Source of the DNA: Reclinomonas americana ATCC 50394 | Taxonomy: Eukaryota; Jakobida; Jakobea; Jakobida | NCBI GenBank assembly: GCA_048213135.1 | Contig: PS015697.1 | Location: 1-25,383, forward strand | Direction: 5' to 3' | DNA length: 25,383 bases | Shown: positions 14,748 to 22,812 of the stretch, piece by piece | Position numbering within the stretch: the first letter of the stretch is position 1 | Layout of the letters: every line of letters starts with the position of its first letter | The notes under the pieces: generated by a model | Database searches by the model: none | Told to the model about the DNA's origin: nothing | Seen by the model: only the letters and a program-made list of their open reading frames with translations | Position numbers and translations under genes: made by a program

Positions 14748-17700
14748 ATGGCCGCTGATGCCGAGATTAGAAGCACCTCAAGCACATTACGCTTCAAGGT
14801 CGAAGGCTTGGACTGTCAGAACGAGGTTCGCCTGCTTCGCGCTGCGGTCGGCCCGGTCGTGGGCGGTGAGGACAGGTTGTCGTTCGACACCAAAGGCGGT
14901 GTCATGGAAGCGACCGTCCCGAGCCTCCCAGCTCGCGCTGCCATCGAGCAGGCGGTCGCCTCCACCGGGATGCGGGCGCAGCTGCTGGCTGAGCTCGACA
15001 CGTCCTCGGCGTCTGCGTGGCTGTTCAAGGTCGATGGGCTCGATTGCAAGAACGAGGTCGCGATGCTCAAGCGCGAAATCGGCCCGCTCGTTGGTGGTGA
15101 AGACCGGCTCGCCTTCGATACGGCCAAGGGGTTGATGACGGTTGCGCCTCAGCAGCGTGCCTCGATCGACGAGCTCGTGAGCGGCATCTCAAAGACCGGA
15201 ATGTCCGGCTCTCTCATCCGAAATGGTTTGGCCGAGGCCATGCTGCTGCGCGTGCGTGGCCTCGACTGCAAGAACGAGGTGGCCGCCCTGACGAGGGAGC
15301 TGGGGCCGCTCGTCGGTGAGGACAATCTTGCCTTCGACACTTCGCAGGGCGCGATGACCGTTGCGCCTCAGATCGGGGCAACACTCCGTCAGATTGAGGA
15401 AGCAGTCGCGCGAACGGGCATGCGAGCTGAGCCGTGGTCGCCGCCGGCGGTTTCTGAGGCTGCCTGTTCCGAAACTGCCGGATCCGGATGCGGCTGTGCG
15501 GGCCAAGCTCAGGAGGCGCTTGCACCGCCACTTCCGACCAATCAGCCTGGCGGCGTGGTCTATCGAATCCACGGGATGGATTGCGCCGACGAAATCGCGG
15601 CCTTGAAGCGCGAGGTTGGTCCGCTCGTGGGCGAAGATAAACTCGCCTTCGACCTCCTCAACGGCCGCATGTCGATCGACATGGCGCCAGACGCTGCGCT
15701 GGAGGCCAGCATCGAGAAAGCCGTCGGGCGCGCCGGCTTGCGAGCCGAGCCCTGGATCGAAGGGGCGAGCAGCGAAACGGCACAGGCAGAAGAGCGTCGC
15801 AGGCGCATACAGTCGTGGCTGACCGCCGCGAGCGGCGTCTTCGCCGCGCTCGGCTTTGCGGTTCACGCCTGGCTCGGCGGCGGCATCATCGCAGCGTTCG
15901 AGGCTGGCGAACATGCTGCAGGCTCGACGCCGCTGCCGAGCATTATCCTCTATACCCTCGCAGTACTCTGTGCGGTGCGCTACGTCGCCCCTAAGGCCTG
16001 GCTCGCGGCACGACGGTTACGCCCGGATATGAACCTCCTGATGGTGGTTGCCGTCGTGGGCGCGATCGGAATCGGTGCGTGGTTCGAAGCCGCGACGGTT
16101 TCCTTCTTTTTCGCGCTTGCCCTGGCACTCGAGGCGTGGAGCCTCGGTCGCGCGCGGCGAGCGGTGGCTGCTTTGATGGAGCTGGCGCCGCCGACAGCAC
16201 GGGTTAAGCTCGAAGATGGATCTGAGCGCGACGTACCGGCCGCCGAGATTCGTGTCGGCTCGCACATCATTATTCGTCCCGGCGACAAGCTTCCTCTTGA
16301 TGGTCGCGTCGCAGCTGGTGAGAGCGAGGTCAACCAGGCGCCCATCACCGGCGAGAGCGTTCCCGTGTTCAAATCCGAGGGCGATGAGGTGTTCGCTGGC
16401 ACCATCAACGGCGAAGGCGCCCTCGATGTCGTCACGACCAAGGCGGCGAACGATACGACCCTTGCGCAGATCATTCGCATGGTCGGCTCCGCACAGAGCC
16501 GGCGCGCACCGAGCGAGCAGTGGGTCGAAAAGTTCGCGCGCGTCTACACGCCTGTCGTGATGGTTCTCGCCATTGCAGTTTTCCTTATCCCGCCGCTGCT
16601 GCTCGGCGGTGGCTGGGAGGTCTGGTTCTATCGCGCGCTCGTGCTGCTCGTGATCGCCTGTCCCTGCGCCCTTGTGATCTCGACACCGGTGACCATCGTA
16701 GCCGCTCTCGCGGGCTCCGCGAAGCAGGGTGTCCTGGTGAAGGGCGGCGTCCATCTCGAGACTCCGGCCAAGCTCAAGGCCATCGCCATGGACAAGACCG
16801 GAACCCTGACTGAGGGTCGTCCGCGGGTGGTTGACGTGGTGCCGCTCGTCGGCCGCAGCGAGGATGACGTTCTCCGGTTGGCCGCAGCCCTTGAGGCGCG
16901 TAGCGAGCACCCGATAGCGCGCGCCATTCTGGCTAAAGCCGCGGAACGCGGCCTTGCTGCCCAGCCAGCCGACGCGGTGCAGGCCATCACCGGCAGGGGA
17001 ATGACCGGTCGGATTTCCGGTCGCGAGGTCTGGCTTGGGTCGCGCCGCTATCTCGATGAACGGAAGGTCGGCTCACCAGCCGTTCTCGGTCAAGCCGACA
17101 CCTTGTCCGGCGCCGGTCGTACTGTCGTGGCGGTCGGTGACGGCGAAGAGGTCTGGGGGCTGATCGCCGTTGCTGATGCCGTGCGCGCAGAAGCCAAGGA
17201 TATCGTCACCGCGCTGCATCGGGCCGGCGTCGAAAAAGTGGTGATGCTCACAGGCGACAATCAGGCGACCGCCGATGCGATCGCCAAGCAGACCGGCATC
17301 GATGAGGTTCGGGCGGAACTGTTACCCGGCGACAAGGTTACAGCGGTCGAGGATCTCGTACGGCGTTACGGTTCTGTCGCCATGGTCGGCGATGGGGTCA
17401 ACGACGCACCGGCGATGGGCCGTGCCAGTCTCGGGATTGCGATGGGCGCAATGGGCAGCGACGCGGCAATCGAGACGGCCGATGTCGCACTCATGTCGGA
17501 CGATCTCTCGAGGCTACCTTGGCTGGTGCGTCATTCGCGCGCGACGCTCGCAGTCATTCGGCAGAATGTCGCATTCTCAATCGCGGTGAAGCTCCTCTTC
17601 ACGGTCCTGACAGTGCTCGGCCTGGCATCGCTCTGGGGCGCCATCGCTGCGGATGTCGGCGCCTCCCTGCTGGTTGTTCTCAACGGGTTGCGCCTTCTCA

Positions 17701-17801
17701 ATCGCGACCAAGGCGGACCAAAGGCCGGTCCATCAGGGGGTACTGGTTCTCCTGCCAGTGAGCGCCATCAGCCAGGGATGCGCCCGGCATCTGCCCACTG
17801 A
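14748..17801 (+). CDS. zntA: Zn/Cd/Pb-exporting P1B-2 ATPase with four N-terminal HMA-like repeats
   Basis: Exports divalent metal from the cytoplasm, 1,017 aa, about 250 longer than E. coli ZntA because of the N terminus. Four HMA-like repeats start near residues 16, 93, 166 and 272, with motifs GLDCQNE (C23), GLDCKNE (C100), GLDCKNE (C174) and GMDCADE (C279). Each keeps one Cys and has Glu where classical HMA domains have the second Cys. A Cys-rich linker (C240, C248, C250) lies between repeats 3 and 4. The core has CPC (638-640), DKTGTLT (682), SEHPIA, TGDNQ and GDGVNDAP (881). A Lys in TM7 (SIAVKLLF) and DVG in TM8 (D969) assign it to the Zn/Cd/Pb class. ATG 14748 has AAGGAGA nearby. A MerR-type promoter precedes it; lspA and a CDF gene follow. 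Confidence 0.95.
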   Translation: MAADAEIRSTSSTLRFKVEGLDCQNEVRLLRAAVGPVVGGEDRLSFDTKGGVMEATVPSLPARAAIEQAVASTGMRAQLLAELDTSSASAWLFKVDGLDCKNEVAMLKREIGPLVGGEDRLAFDTAKGLMTVAPQQRASIDELVSGISKTGMSGSLIRNGLAEAMLLRVRGLDCKNEVAALTRELGPLVGEDNLAFDTSQGAMTVAPQIGATLRQIEEAVARTGMRAEPWSPPAVSEAACSETAGSGCGCAGQAQEALAPPLPTNQPGGVVYRIHGMDCADEIAALKREVGPLVGEDKLAFDLLNGRMSIDMAPDAALEASIEKAVGRAGLRAEPWIEGASSETAQAEERRRRIQSWLTAASGVFAALGFAVHAWLGGGIIAAFEAGEHAAGSTPLPSIILYTLAVLCAVRYVAPKAWLAARRLRPDMNLLMVVAVVGAIGIGAWFEAATVSFFFALALALEAWSLGRARRAVAALMELAPPTARVKLEDGSERDVPAAEIRVGSHIIIRPGDKLPLDGRVAAGESEVNQAPITGESVPVFKSEGDEVFAGTINGEGALDVVTTKAANDTTLAQIIRMVGSAQSRRAPSEQWVEKFARVYTPVVMVLAIAVFLIPPLLLGGGWEVWFYRALVLLVIACPCALVISTPVTIVAALAGSAKQGVLVKGGVHLETPAKLKAIAMDKTGTLTEGRPRVVDVVPLVGRSEDDVLRLAAALEARSEHPIARAILAKAAERGLAAQPADAVQAITGRGMTGRISGREVWLGSRRYLDERKVGSPAVLGQADTLSGAGRTVVAVGDGEEVWGLIAVADAVRAEAKDIVTALHRAGVEKVVMLTGDNQATADAIAKQTGIDEVRAELLPGDKVTAVEDLVRRYGSVAMVGDGVNDAPAMGRASLGIAMGAMGSDAAIETADVALMSDDLSRLPWLVRHSRATLAVIRQNVAFSIAVKLLFTVLTVLGLASLWGAIAADVGASLLVVLNGLRLLNRDQGGPKAGPSGGTGSPASERHQPGMRPASAH

Positions 17802-17809
17802 AAACGCAT

Positions 17810-17838
17810 CGACGGTCGTCAAGATTGGGCGACCGTCG
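17810..17838. repeat. Hairpin between zntA and lspA
   Basis: Perfect nine-base arms CGACGGTCG (17810-17818) and CGACCGTCG (17830-17838) with an 11-base loop, eight bases after the zntA stop. No T-run follows, so it is not a classical terminator. It may partially terminate, stabilise or process the transcript between the ATPase and the lspA-CDF pair. Confidence 0.45.
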
Positions 17839-17859
17839 TCACCAGGACGTCAATGAAAA

Positions 17860-18408
17860 ATGACCTGCAAGGAAAGTAATACCGTGGCGGTAGCGTCCGT
17901 TAGACAGCGTGCGATGTGGTTGGGCTTCGCATTCGTCCCCGCTCTTCTCGTCGATGTCGTCACGAAGTGGCTGATCGTGACGGTGGTGATGGCGCCTCCG
18001 CGCGTCATAGAGATTACGTCATTTTTCAACCTGACGCTTGGCTTCAACCCCGGAGTCAGCTTCGGGATGTTCCAGGACGTCTTTCTTGAGCGTCCGTTGG
18101 TACTGGGTGCCATTAAAGTGGCGATCACAGCCGGGCTTCTCGTCTGGGCATTGCGCGTCGAGAACATGGTCGAGACGGTCGCCCTCGGCTTGATTGCCGG
18201 CGGAGCCGCCGGCAACGTCGTTGACCGCGTGCGACAAGGAGTCGTGACCGACTTCCTAGATTTTCATGTCGGCGATTGGCATTGGCCTACCTTCAATATG
18301 GCGGATGTGGCGATCAGCATCGGAGTTGCGCTGCTGCTGGCGGGGTCCCTGCGGCCGTTCCGATCGGTGTTCGGCGTCCAGAAACCATCGGGTGAGACGG
18401 AGCGCTGA
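17860..18408 (+). CDS. lspA: Signal peptidase II (LspA), PbrC-like accessory copy
   Basis: An inner-membrane aspartyl protease that removes lipoprotein signal peptides, 182 aa. Four hydrophobic helices carry the family blocks VDVVTKWLIV (D32), FNLTLGFNPGVSFGMF (N63), GAAGNVVDRVRQGVVTDFLDF (catalytic D122) and FNMADVAISIG (catalytic D149), so the active site is intact. ATG 17860 is used; GTG 17884 with AAGGAAAG upstream is an alternative and would remove eight residues. It is probably not the housekeeping copy: LspA homologs sit with metal ATPases in lead-resistance operons (PbrC in Cupriavidus), and here zntA lies upstream and a CDF gene begins one base after its stop. Confidence 0.9.
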   Translation: MTCKESNTVAVASVRQRAMWLGFAFVPALLVDVVTKWLIVTVVMAPPRVIEITSFFNLTLGFNPGVSFGMFQDVFLERPLVLGAIKVAITAGLLVWALRVENMVETVALGLIAGGAAGNVVDRVRQGVVTDFLDFHVGDWHWPTFNMADVAISIGVALLLAGSLRPFRSVFGVQKPSGETER

Positions 18409-18409
18409 C

Positions 18410-19048
18410 ATGGCCGCCGAGCGTCGCAACGAGGAAGCCGAGATCGAACTTGACCCAAGCGACGTGGCCGAACGTCGAACATTGATCTGGGTGCTGCTTA
18501 TCAATTGCTTGCAGGTGGTCGTAGCGGGGACGGTGGGCGTTGTTGCGGACTCGACTGGTTTGCTGGGCGCGGCGCTCGACAACCTGGCGGATGCCGGCGT
18601 CTACGCGGTGAGCCTTTATGCCGTCGGACGGAGCGTCGCGGCTAAGTCGCGTGTTGCCGCTTTGTCTGGCGCGCTTTTGATCATTTTAGGCGTCGGGTTG
18701 CTGGTCGAGGTCCTGCGCAGGTTTTTCGTTGGCGCCGAGCCGATCGGTCTTGCCATGATTGTCGCGGCCGTCGCGAATGCGGCGACAAATCTGATTTGCC
18801 TTCGGCTGCTGCGCTCGCATCGCGATCAGGGCGTCCATATGCAGGCGTCCTGGATCTTTACGACCAACGACATGCTGGCCAATGCGGGCATAGCGCTCTC
18901 CGGCGCTGCGGTGATGTTCTTCGCATCTCCGCTACCAGACCTGATCATCGGCCTGGTCGTCGGCGGGCTCGTGCTCAAGGGCGGCTGGGAGATCTTGAAG
19001 GAAGCACGCGACGCGCGGCGCGCGAGTGTGTTGGCTCAAAAGGACTAG
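18410..19048 (+). CDS. CDF-like cation transporter, short form
   Basis: A 212-aa inner-membrane protein of the cation diffusion facilitator superfamily. ATG 18410 follows the lspA stop by one base, so the two are translationally coupled. Hydrophobic helices start near residues 25, 46, 82, 111, 146 and 177. TM2 carries VADSTGLLGAALDNLADAG, where DNLAD (57-61) matches the DxxxD metal site. TM5 has TNDMLANAG (152-160), where classical CDFs have HxxxD, so one His and one Asp are replaced. The protein ends right after TM6, without the cytoplasmic dimerisation domain of CzcD or YiiP. It therefore belongs to a divergent, short subgroup; the substrate cannot be told, but Zn, Cd or Pb is likely from context. 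Confidence 0.82.
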   Translation: MAAERRNEEAEIELDPSDVAERRTLIWVLLINCLQVVVAGTVGVVADSTGLLGAALDNLADAGVYAVSLYAVGRSVAAKSRVAALSGALLIILGVGLLVEVLRRFFVGAEPIGLAMIVAAVANAATNLICLRLLRSHRDQGVHMQASWIFTTNDMLANAGIALSGAAVMFFASPLPDLIIGLVVGGLVLKGGWEILKEARDARRASVLAQKD

Positions 19049-19225
19049 AAGACCACCAACTCTCACCCCGGTCAGGATTGGGCTCGGCGTCTCCGGGACC
19101 CCAGAGGCGCACTCTAAGATGATTCTGAGCCGTGCCATTGCCGCGGCGCGCATATGTGTCTGCTGCCATACGACCATCAGAAGGTCGCTCGTCGGAATGT
19201 CGTTGGCGCCGCAAGCGGTGCCACC

Positions 19226-19265
19226 TTGATTTCCGTCATTATACATTATATGTAATCGTATAATG
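19226..19265 (+). promoter_or_regulatory. blh-bigR promoter with BigR-type operator
   Basis: An AT-rich island in GC-rich surroundings. A perfect inverted repeat has eight-base arms CATTATAC (19237-19244) and GTATAATG (19258-19265), enclosing a second, smaller dyad (ATTA...TAAT). A possible -35 TTGATT (19226-19231) and -10 near 19249-19254 (TATGTA, 17-bp spacing) would place the operator over the -10 region, as in BigR/SqrR-type repression that is relieved by persulfides. The bigR gene lies in the same operon, so autoregulation is expected. Confidence 0.75.
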
Positions 19266-19289
19266 TTTGATAATCAGGAGCGTGCGCTG

Positions 19290-20582
19290 ATGAACATGGT
19301 GACGATTGATGACCGCCTGACGGTCTCTGCCCAACCGGATCCTGCTGCCTTCGGTGACCTCGCGCGACAAGGCTTTGCCGCCATCATCAATGCCAGACCG
19401 GATGGTGAAGAGGCAGGGCAACCGGGCAACGCCGCCGAAGCCGCCGCCGCGCGTTCGGCCGGCCTCGGCTATGCCTTCGTACCGGTCACCGGTCCGACCA
19501 TCACCGAGGCCGACGTCCGGGCATTTCAGGAAGCGATGAAGGAGGCGAAAGGGCCGACCCTTGCCCATTGCAAGAGCGGAATGCGGGCGCTCACGCTCTA
19601 CGCGATCGGTGAGGTGCTCGACGGGCGAATGCAGCGCGCGGAGGTCGAGATCTTCGGAAAGGGCAACGGCTTCGACCTGTCCGGCGCCGCAGTCTGGCTT
19701 GATCGACGGGACGCCAAGGTTTCGCGCGTCATGGGTTTCCACGACGCGCGTACGGGCAGCATTCAGTATGTCGTCACCGATCCGGCGACAGGCGCCTGCG
19801 CGGTGATCGATCCTGTCCTCGATTTCGACGAGAAGTCCGGCGCGACCGCGACTGTTCATGCCGATGCGATCCTGGACTATGTGCGGGCCGAAGGGCTGAC
19901 GGTCGAGTGGATTCTCGACACCCACCCGCATGCCGATCACTTTTCGGCCGCCGCTTATCTGAAGGAGAAAACCGGCGCGCCGACGGCGATCGGCGCGCGC
20001 GTTGTCGACGTGCAGAAGCTCTGGAAGGACATCTACAACTGGCCGGAATTGGCGACCGACGGATCGCAGTGGGACCGACTGTTTTCGGACGGCGACACCT
20101 TCAGGGTCGGCAATCTTGAAGGCCACGTGATGTTCTCGCCCGGACACACGCTCGCCTCCGTCAGCTACGTCATCGGCGACGCCGCTTTCGTTCATGACAC
20201 GATTTTCATGCCGGACTCGGGCACGGCCCGCGCCGATTTTCCAGGCGGCAGCGCCAAGGTTCTGTGGCATTCGATCCAGCGGATTCTGGCGCTTCCCGAT
20301 GAGACCCGCGTCTTCACGGGCCACGACTACCAGCCGGGCGGGCGACATGCGAAATGGGAGAGCACGGTGAGCCAGCAAAAGCGCTCCAACCCGCATCTCG
20401 CCGATATGACCGAGGACAGCTTCGTGGCGCTTCGCGAAGCGCGGGACCGAACATTGCCGATGCCGAGGCTGATCCTCCATGCACTTCAGGTGAACGTGCG
20501 CGCCGGCCAGCTCCCCGATCCGGAGGACAACGGCCGGCGCTATCTGAAAATTCCACTCGACGCGCTAGGGGCGGCACGGTGA
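19290..20582 (+). CDS. blh: Blh: DUF442 phosphatase-like domain fused to ETHE1-type persulfide dioxygenase
   Basis: A 430-aa two-domain enzyme. The N-terminal 1-140 is the DUF442 (tyrosine-phosphatase-like) domain with the CX5R loop HCKSGMR (C94, R99). The C-terminal domain is a metallo-beta-lactamase fold of the ETHE1 type: THPHADH (H212, H214, D216, H217), SPGHT and TGHDYQPGG, the iron ligands of glutathione-persulfide dioxygenase. It oxidises persulfide sulfur to sulfite; the N-terminal domain may act as a sulfurtransferase. ATG 19290 is chosen because AGGAG (19276-19280) lies nine bases upstream; the earlier ATG 19263 falls inside the operator. The stop overlaps the bigR start. Confidence 0.93.
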   Translation: MNMVTIDDRLTVSAQPDPAAFGDLARQGFAAIINARPDGEEAGQPGNAAEAAAARSAGLGYAFVPVTGPTITEADVRAFQEAMKEAKGPTLAHCKSGMRALTLYAIGEVLDGRMQRAEVEIFGKGNGFDLSGAAVWLDRRDAKVSRVMGFHDARTGSIQYVVTDPATGACAVIDPVLDFDEKSGATATVHADAILDYVRAEGLTVEWILDTHPHADHFSAAAYLKEKTGAPTAIGARVVDVQKLWKDIYNWPELATDGSQWDRLFSDGDTFRVGNLEGHVMFSPGHTLASVSYVIGDAAFVHDTIFMPDSGTARADFPGGSAKVLWHSIQRILALPDETRVFTGHDYQPGGRHAKWESTVSQQKRSNPHLADMTEDSFVALREARDRTLPMPRLILHALQVNVRAGQLPDPEDNGRRYLKIPLDALGAAR

Positions 20583-20920
20583 CTGCAATCGAAAAATCGG
20601 CGTCCGCCACCATGCCGCCAGAGGAGATGGCAAGCCGGGCAGAAGAGGTCGCGTCCCTTCTGAAGACGATGGCGCATCCCGTGCGGCTGATGCTCGCCTG
20701 CACCCTGGCCGAAGGCGAGCACTCGGTCGGTGAGTTGGAGGAGGAGCTCGGCGTCCGTCAGCCGACCCTTTCGCAGCAGCTCGGCGTGCTTCGCGAGGCG
20801 GGTGTCGTGCAAACGCGCCGCGAGGCCAAGCAGATATTCTATCGCCTGTCGGAGGAAAAGGCGGCTCAGCTCGTCACGGCGCTCTATGCCATTTTTTGCA
20901 GTCCGGAGGGGCGGAGATGA
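20579..20920 (+). CDS. bigR: BigR/SqrR-type ArsR-family persulfide-responsive repressor
   Basis: A 113-aa winged helix repressor of the ArsR family. The start is GTG 20579, overlapping the blh stop by four bases (GTGA). It has the dimer helix (ASLLKTMAHPVRLMLACTLA), the recognition helix region VRQPTLSQQLGVLREAGVVQ and the wing RREAKQIFYRL. Cysteines at 41 and 107 (LACTLA and AIFCSPE) sit at the positions of the redox pair that forms a polysulfide bridge in SqrR/BigR. It represses its own operon through the AT-rich operator before blh and is released by sulfide-derived persulfides. It overlaps the pmpA start. Confidence 0.93.
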   Translation: MTAIEKSASATMPPEEMASRAEEVASLLKTMAHPVRLMLACTLAEGEHSVGELEEELGVRQPTLSQQLGVLREAGVVQTRREAKQIFYRLSEEKAAQLVTALYAIFCSPEGRR

Positions 20921-21324
20921 CGCCTTACCTGCCCGCGCTTTTTGGCGGCATGCTGCTCGGTCTCTCCGCCGTCCTGCTGCTCGTCGCCAACGGTCGGATC
21001 GCCGGCATCAGCGGCATCCTGGGAAACCTGCTCGGCGGCAGACCCGTTTGGGCCAATGCAGCCTTCGTCGTTGGTCTTCTCGCAGGGCCATTTGTCTACG
21101 CAGCAGCGTTTGGCCGATTCCCGGCCGTGACGATCGAAACCACCTGGCCCCTTGTCCTTGCCTCCGGTTTGCTCGTGGGCATCGGCACCCGTATGGGCTC
21201 GGGCTGCACGTCCGGCCACGGCATCCTCGGCCTTGCCCGCTTTTCGAAACGCTCCTTTGCCGCGACCGCTACCTTCCTCGCCGCCGGGATCGTCGCGGCA
21301 ACAAGTATGGGGATGCTGAGATGA
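20917..21324 (+). CDS. pmpA: PmpA, YeeE/YedE-family sulfur-compound permease half
   Basis: A 135-aa inner-membrane protein of the YeeE/YedE (DUF395) family. The start at ATG 20917 overlaps the bigR stop (ATGA). It has about four helices and the hallmark GMGSGCTSGHGILGLAR-like stretch (here RMGSGCTSGHGILGLARFS), whose Cys handles thiosulfate-like sulfur in the full-length transporter. It is half the size of YeeE, and the next gene supplies the other half. Such PmpA/PmpB pairs accompany blh and bigR and move sulfur compounds across the inner membrane; the exact substrate and direction are not certain. Confidence 0.9.
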   Translation: MTPYLPALFGGMLLGLSAVLLLVANGRIAGISGILGNLLGGRPVWANAAFVVGLLAGPFVYAAAFGRFPAVTIETTWPLVLASGLLVGIGTRMGSGCTSGHGILGLARFSKRSFAATATFLAAGIVAATSMGMLR

Positions 21325-21758
21325 GCGGTTCCATTTATGCCCGCCCTGCCATCGCCCTGCTTGCGGGCGCGATTTTCAGCTTCGGATTGTCGCTGTCCGG
21401 CATGGTCGACCCCGCGCGCGTCCTCGGTTTCCTCGACATCGCGAGCGGCGATTGGGACCCGAGCCTGATGTTCGTGCTCGGCGGCGCTGTGCTCGTCGCG
21501 ATGCCGGGCGTCGTGCTCCAGCGCAGCATGGCGAAGCCGGTTCTGGATGCACGATTTCATCTGCCGGAGAAGACGCAGATCGACGCGCGCCTTCTCATTG
21601 GATCGGCGATTTTCGGCGTCGGCTGGGGGCTCGCCGGCTTCTGCCCGGGACCGGCCATTTCCGCCTTTTTGATGGGGCTGCCGCTTGTCCTCCTGTTCGT
21701 CGCTGCCATGGCCACAGGCATGGTCTTTCACGACCGGGTCTTAGCTGGGCGGCTTTAA
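21321..21758 (+). CDS. pmpB: PmpB, YeeE/YedE-family sulfur-compound permease half
   Basis: A 145-aa inner-membrane protein, second half of the PmpAB transporter. ATG 21321 overlaps the pmpA stop (ATGA). It has the family segments FSFGLSLSGMVDPARVLGFL (about 19-38) and GVGWGLAGFCPGPAISAF, where the Cys of GFCPGPA matches the conserved cysteine of the second YeeE repeat. The end of the gene is 13 bases from the convergent hisI gene. No separate promoter is visible, so it is transcribed from the blh promoter. Confidence 0.9.
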   Translation: MSGSIYARPAIALLAGAIFSFGLSLSGMVDPARVLGFLDIASGDWDPSLMFVLGGAVLVAMPGVVLQRSMAKPVLDARFHLPEKTQIDARLLIGSAIFGVGWGLAGFCPGPAISAFLMGLPLVLLFVAAMATGMVFHDRVLAGRL

Positions 21759-21771
21759 CCTGCCACGGGCC

Positions 21772-22188
21772 TCAATCGCCGGCACACACGCGAATGAGCG
21801 GAGCCTCGGCGCCTGCGCATAGGGGCTTGGCGCGATAGAAGCAGGAACACCGGCCAGTATGGCAGCAGCCACCATCGCCCGCGACATTGACCTTGAGCCA
21901 GAGCGCATCCTGGTCGCAGTCGATGCGCATTTCGACGATGGTCTGGATCTGGCCCGAGGTGTCGCCCTTGTGCCAAAGTTGCTGGCGTGAGCGCGACCAG
22001 TACCAGGCTTCGCCGGTCTCGATGCTGCGCCCCAGGGCGTCCGCATTCATATGCGCGACCATCAGCAGCTCGCCGGTCTCGGCATCGGTGGTGACGCAGG
22101 TGATCAGGCCATTGGTGTCGAAGCGCGGCGCGAGTTGCGTGCCGTCCTCGAGGGCGTGCTTGTCCGAGAGGACGGGGAAAGCTGTCAT
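21772..22188 (-). CDS. hisI: Phosphoribosyl-AMP cyclohydrolase (HisI)
   Basis: Histidine biosynthesis step 3: hydrolyses phosphoribosyl-AMP. 138 aa, a single-domain form as in alphaproteobacteria, without the HisE domain. Motifs: [10 protein letters not shown] (44-52), [19 protein letters not shown] (61-79), [14 protein letters not shown] (D90, C91, D92, D94; Mg and Zn ligands) and [13 protein letters not shown] (C109, H110 and C116 region). All catalytic motifs are intact. It starts six bases after the sco gene stop on the same strand, so both may be co-transcribed, although they are functionally unrelated. Confidence 0.95.
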   Translation of the reverse strand: MTAFPVLSDKHALEDGTQLAPRFDTNGLITCVTTDAETGELLMVAHMNADALGRSIETGEAWYWSRSRQQLWHKGDTSGQIQTIVEMRIDCDQDALWLKVNVAGDGGCCHTGRCSCFYRAKPLCAGAEAPLIRVCAGD

Positions 22189-22194
22189 TGGTGG

Positions 22195-22812
22195 CTAGCC
22201 TCTCGCGTTCAACAAGAGCCGGATCTTCTCCAGCGCCGCCGCGTCGTCCTCATGATAGTCGATCATACTCTTGAAGCGGCCCTTGGCGTCCATCAGGTAG
22301 ACCGACGCCGTATGGTCCATGGTGTAGCCGCTCTCGGTCTCAATCCGCTTGGCATGGACCTTGTAGGCCGAGAGCGCGGTATCGACCTGCGCCTGGGTAC
22401 CGGACAAGCCGATGATCCTGGAATCGAAGGATTGCAGGTAAAGCGCCATCTGCGCGGGTGTGTCGCGTTCCGGGTCAACCGTGACAAAGAGAACCTGCAG
22501 GCGATCCGCGTCGGGGCCGAGCTTGCCGAGCTGGTTGCTGATCTCGAACAGCGTCGTCGGGCAAACCTCCGGGCAATGGGTGAAGCCGAAGAACACCAGC
22601 GTCGGCTTGCCCAAATAGGTCGCTTCCGTGACGGTCTCGCCCTTGTGGTTGACGAGCGTGAACGGGCCGCCGACAGCGAATGTAGCGACCTCGGTCCGTT
22701 TCCGGCCGGGGCCGTCGACCTGCCACCAGCCGATCAGGATCGCGGCACTGACGAAGACCAGAATGGCGACGGCGGCCCAAGCGCCGTAGCGAATCCACTT
22801 AAGCGCTTGCAT
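22195..22812 (-). CDS. SCO1/SenC-family copper chaperone
   Basis: A 205-aa periplasmic, membrane-anchored thioredoxin-fold protein that delivers copper to the CuA site of cytochrome c oxidase or keeps its cysteines reduced. It has an N-terminal anchor (AWAAVAILVFVSAAILIGWW), a FTLVNHKGETVT beta-hairpin, the copper-binding FFGFTHCPEVCPTT (C80, C84), FVTVDPERDTP and the third ligand in GYTMDHTASVYL (H167). All three ligands are present. ATG 22812 lies inside the end of the upstream 71-aa gene (14-base overlap), which suggests coupling. Its location next to copper-efflux genes is consistent with periplasmic copper handling. Confidence 0.94.
   Translation of the reverse strand: MQALKWIRYGAWAAVAILVFVSAAILIGWWQVDGPGRKRTEVATFAVGGPFTLVNHKGETVTEATYLGKPTLVFFGFTHCPEVCPTTLFEISNQLGKLGPDADRLQVLFVTVDPERDTPAQMALYLQSFDSRIIGLSGTQAQVDTALSAYKVHAKRIETESGYTMDHTASVYLMDAKGRFKSMIDYHEDDAAALEKIRLLLNARG

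Noticed and set aside
19239-20480. A 413-residue minus-strand reading frame opposite blh
   Set aside because: Antisense shadow of a well-recognised two-domain enzyme; no motif and no ribosome site.
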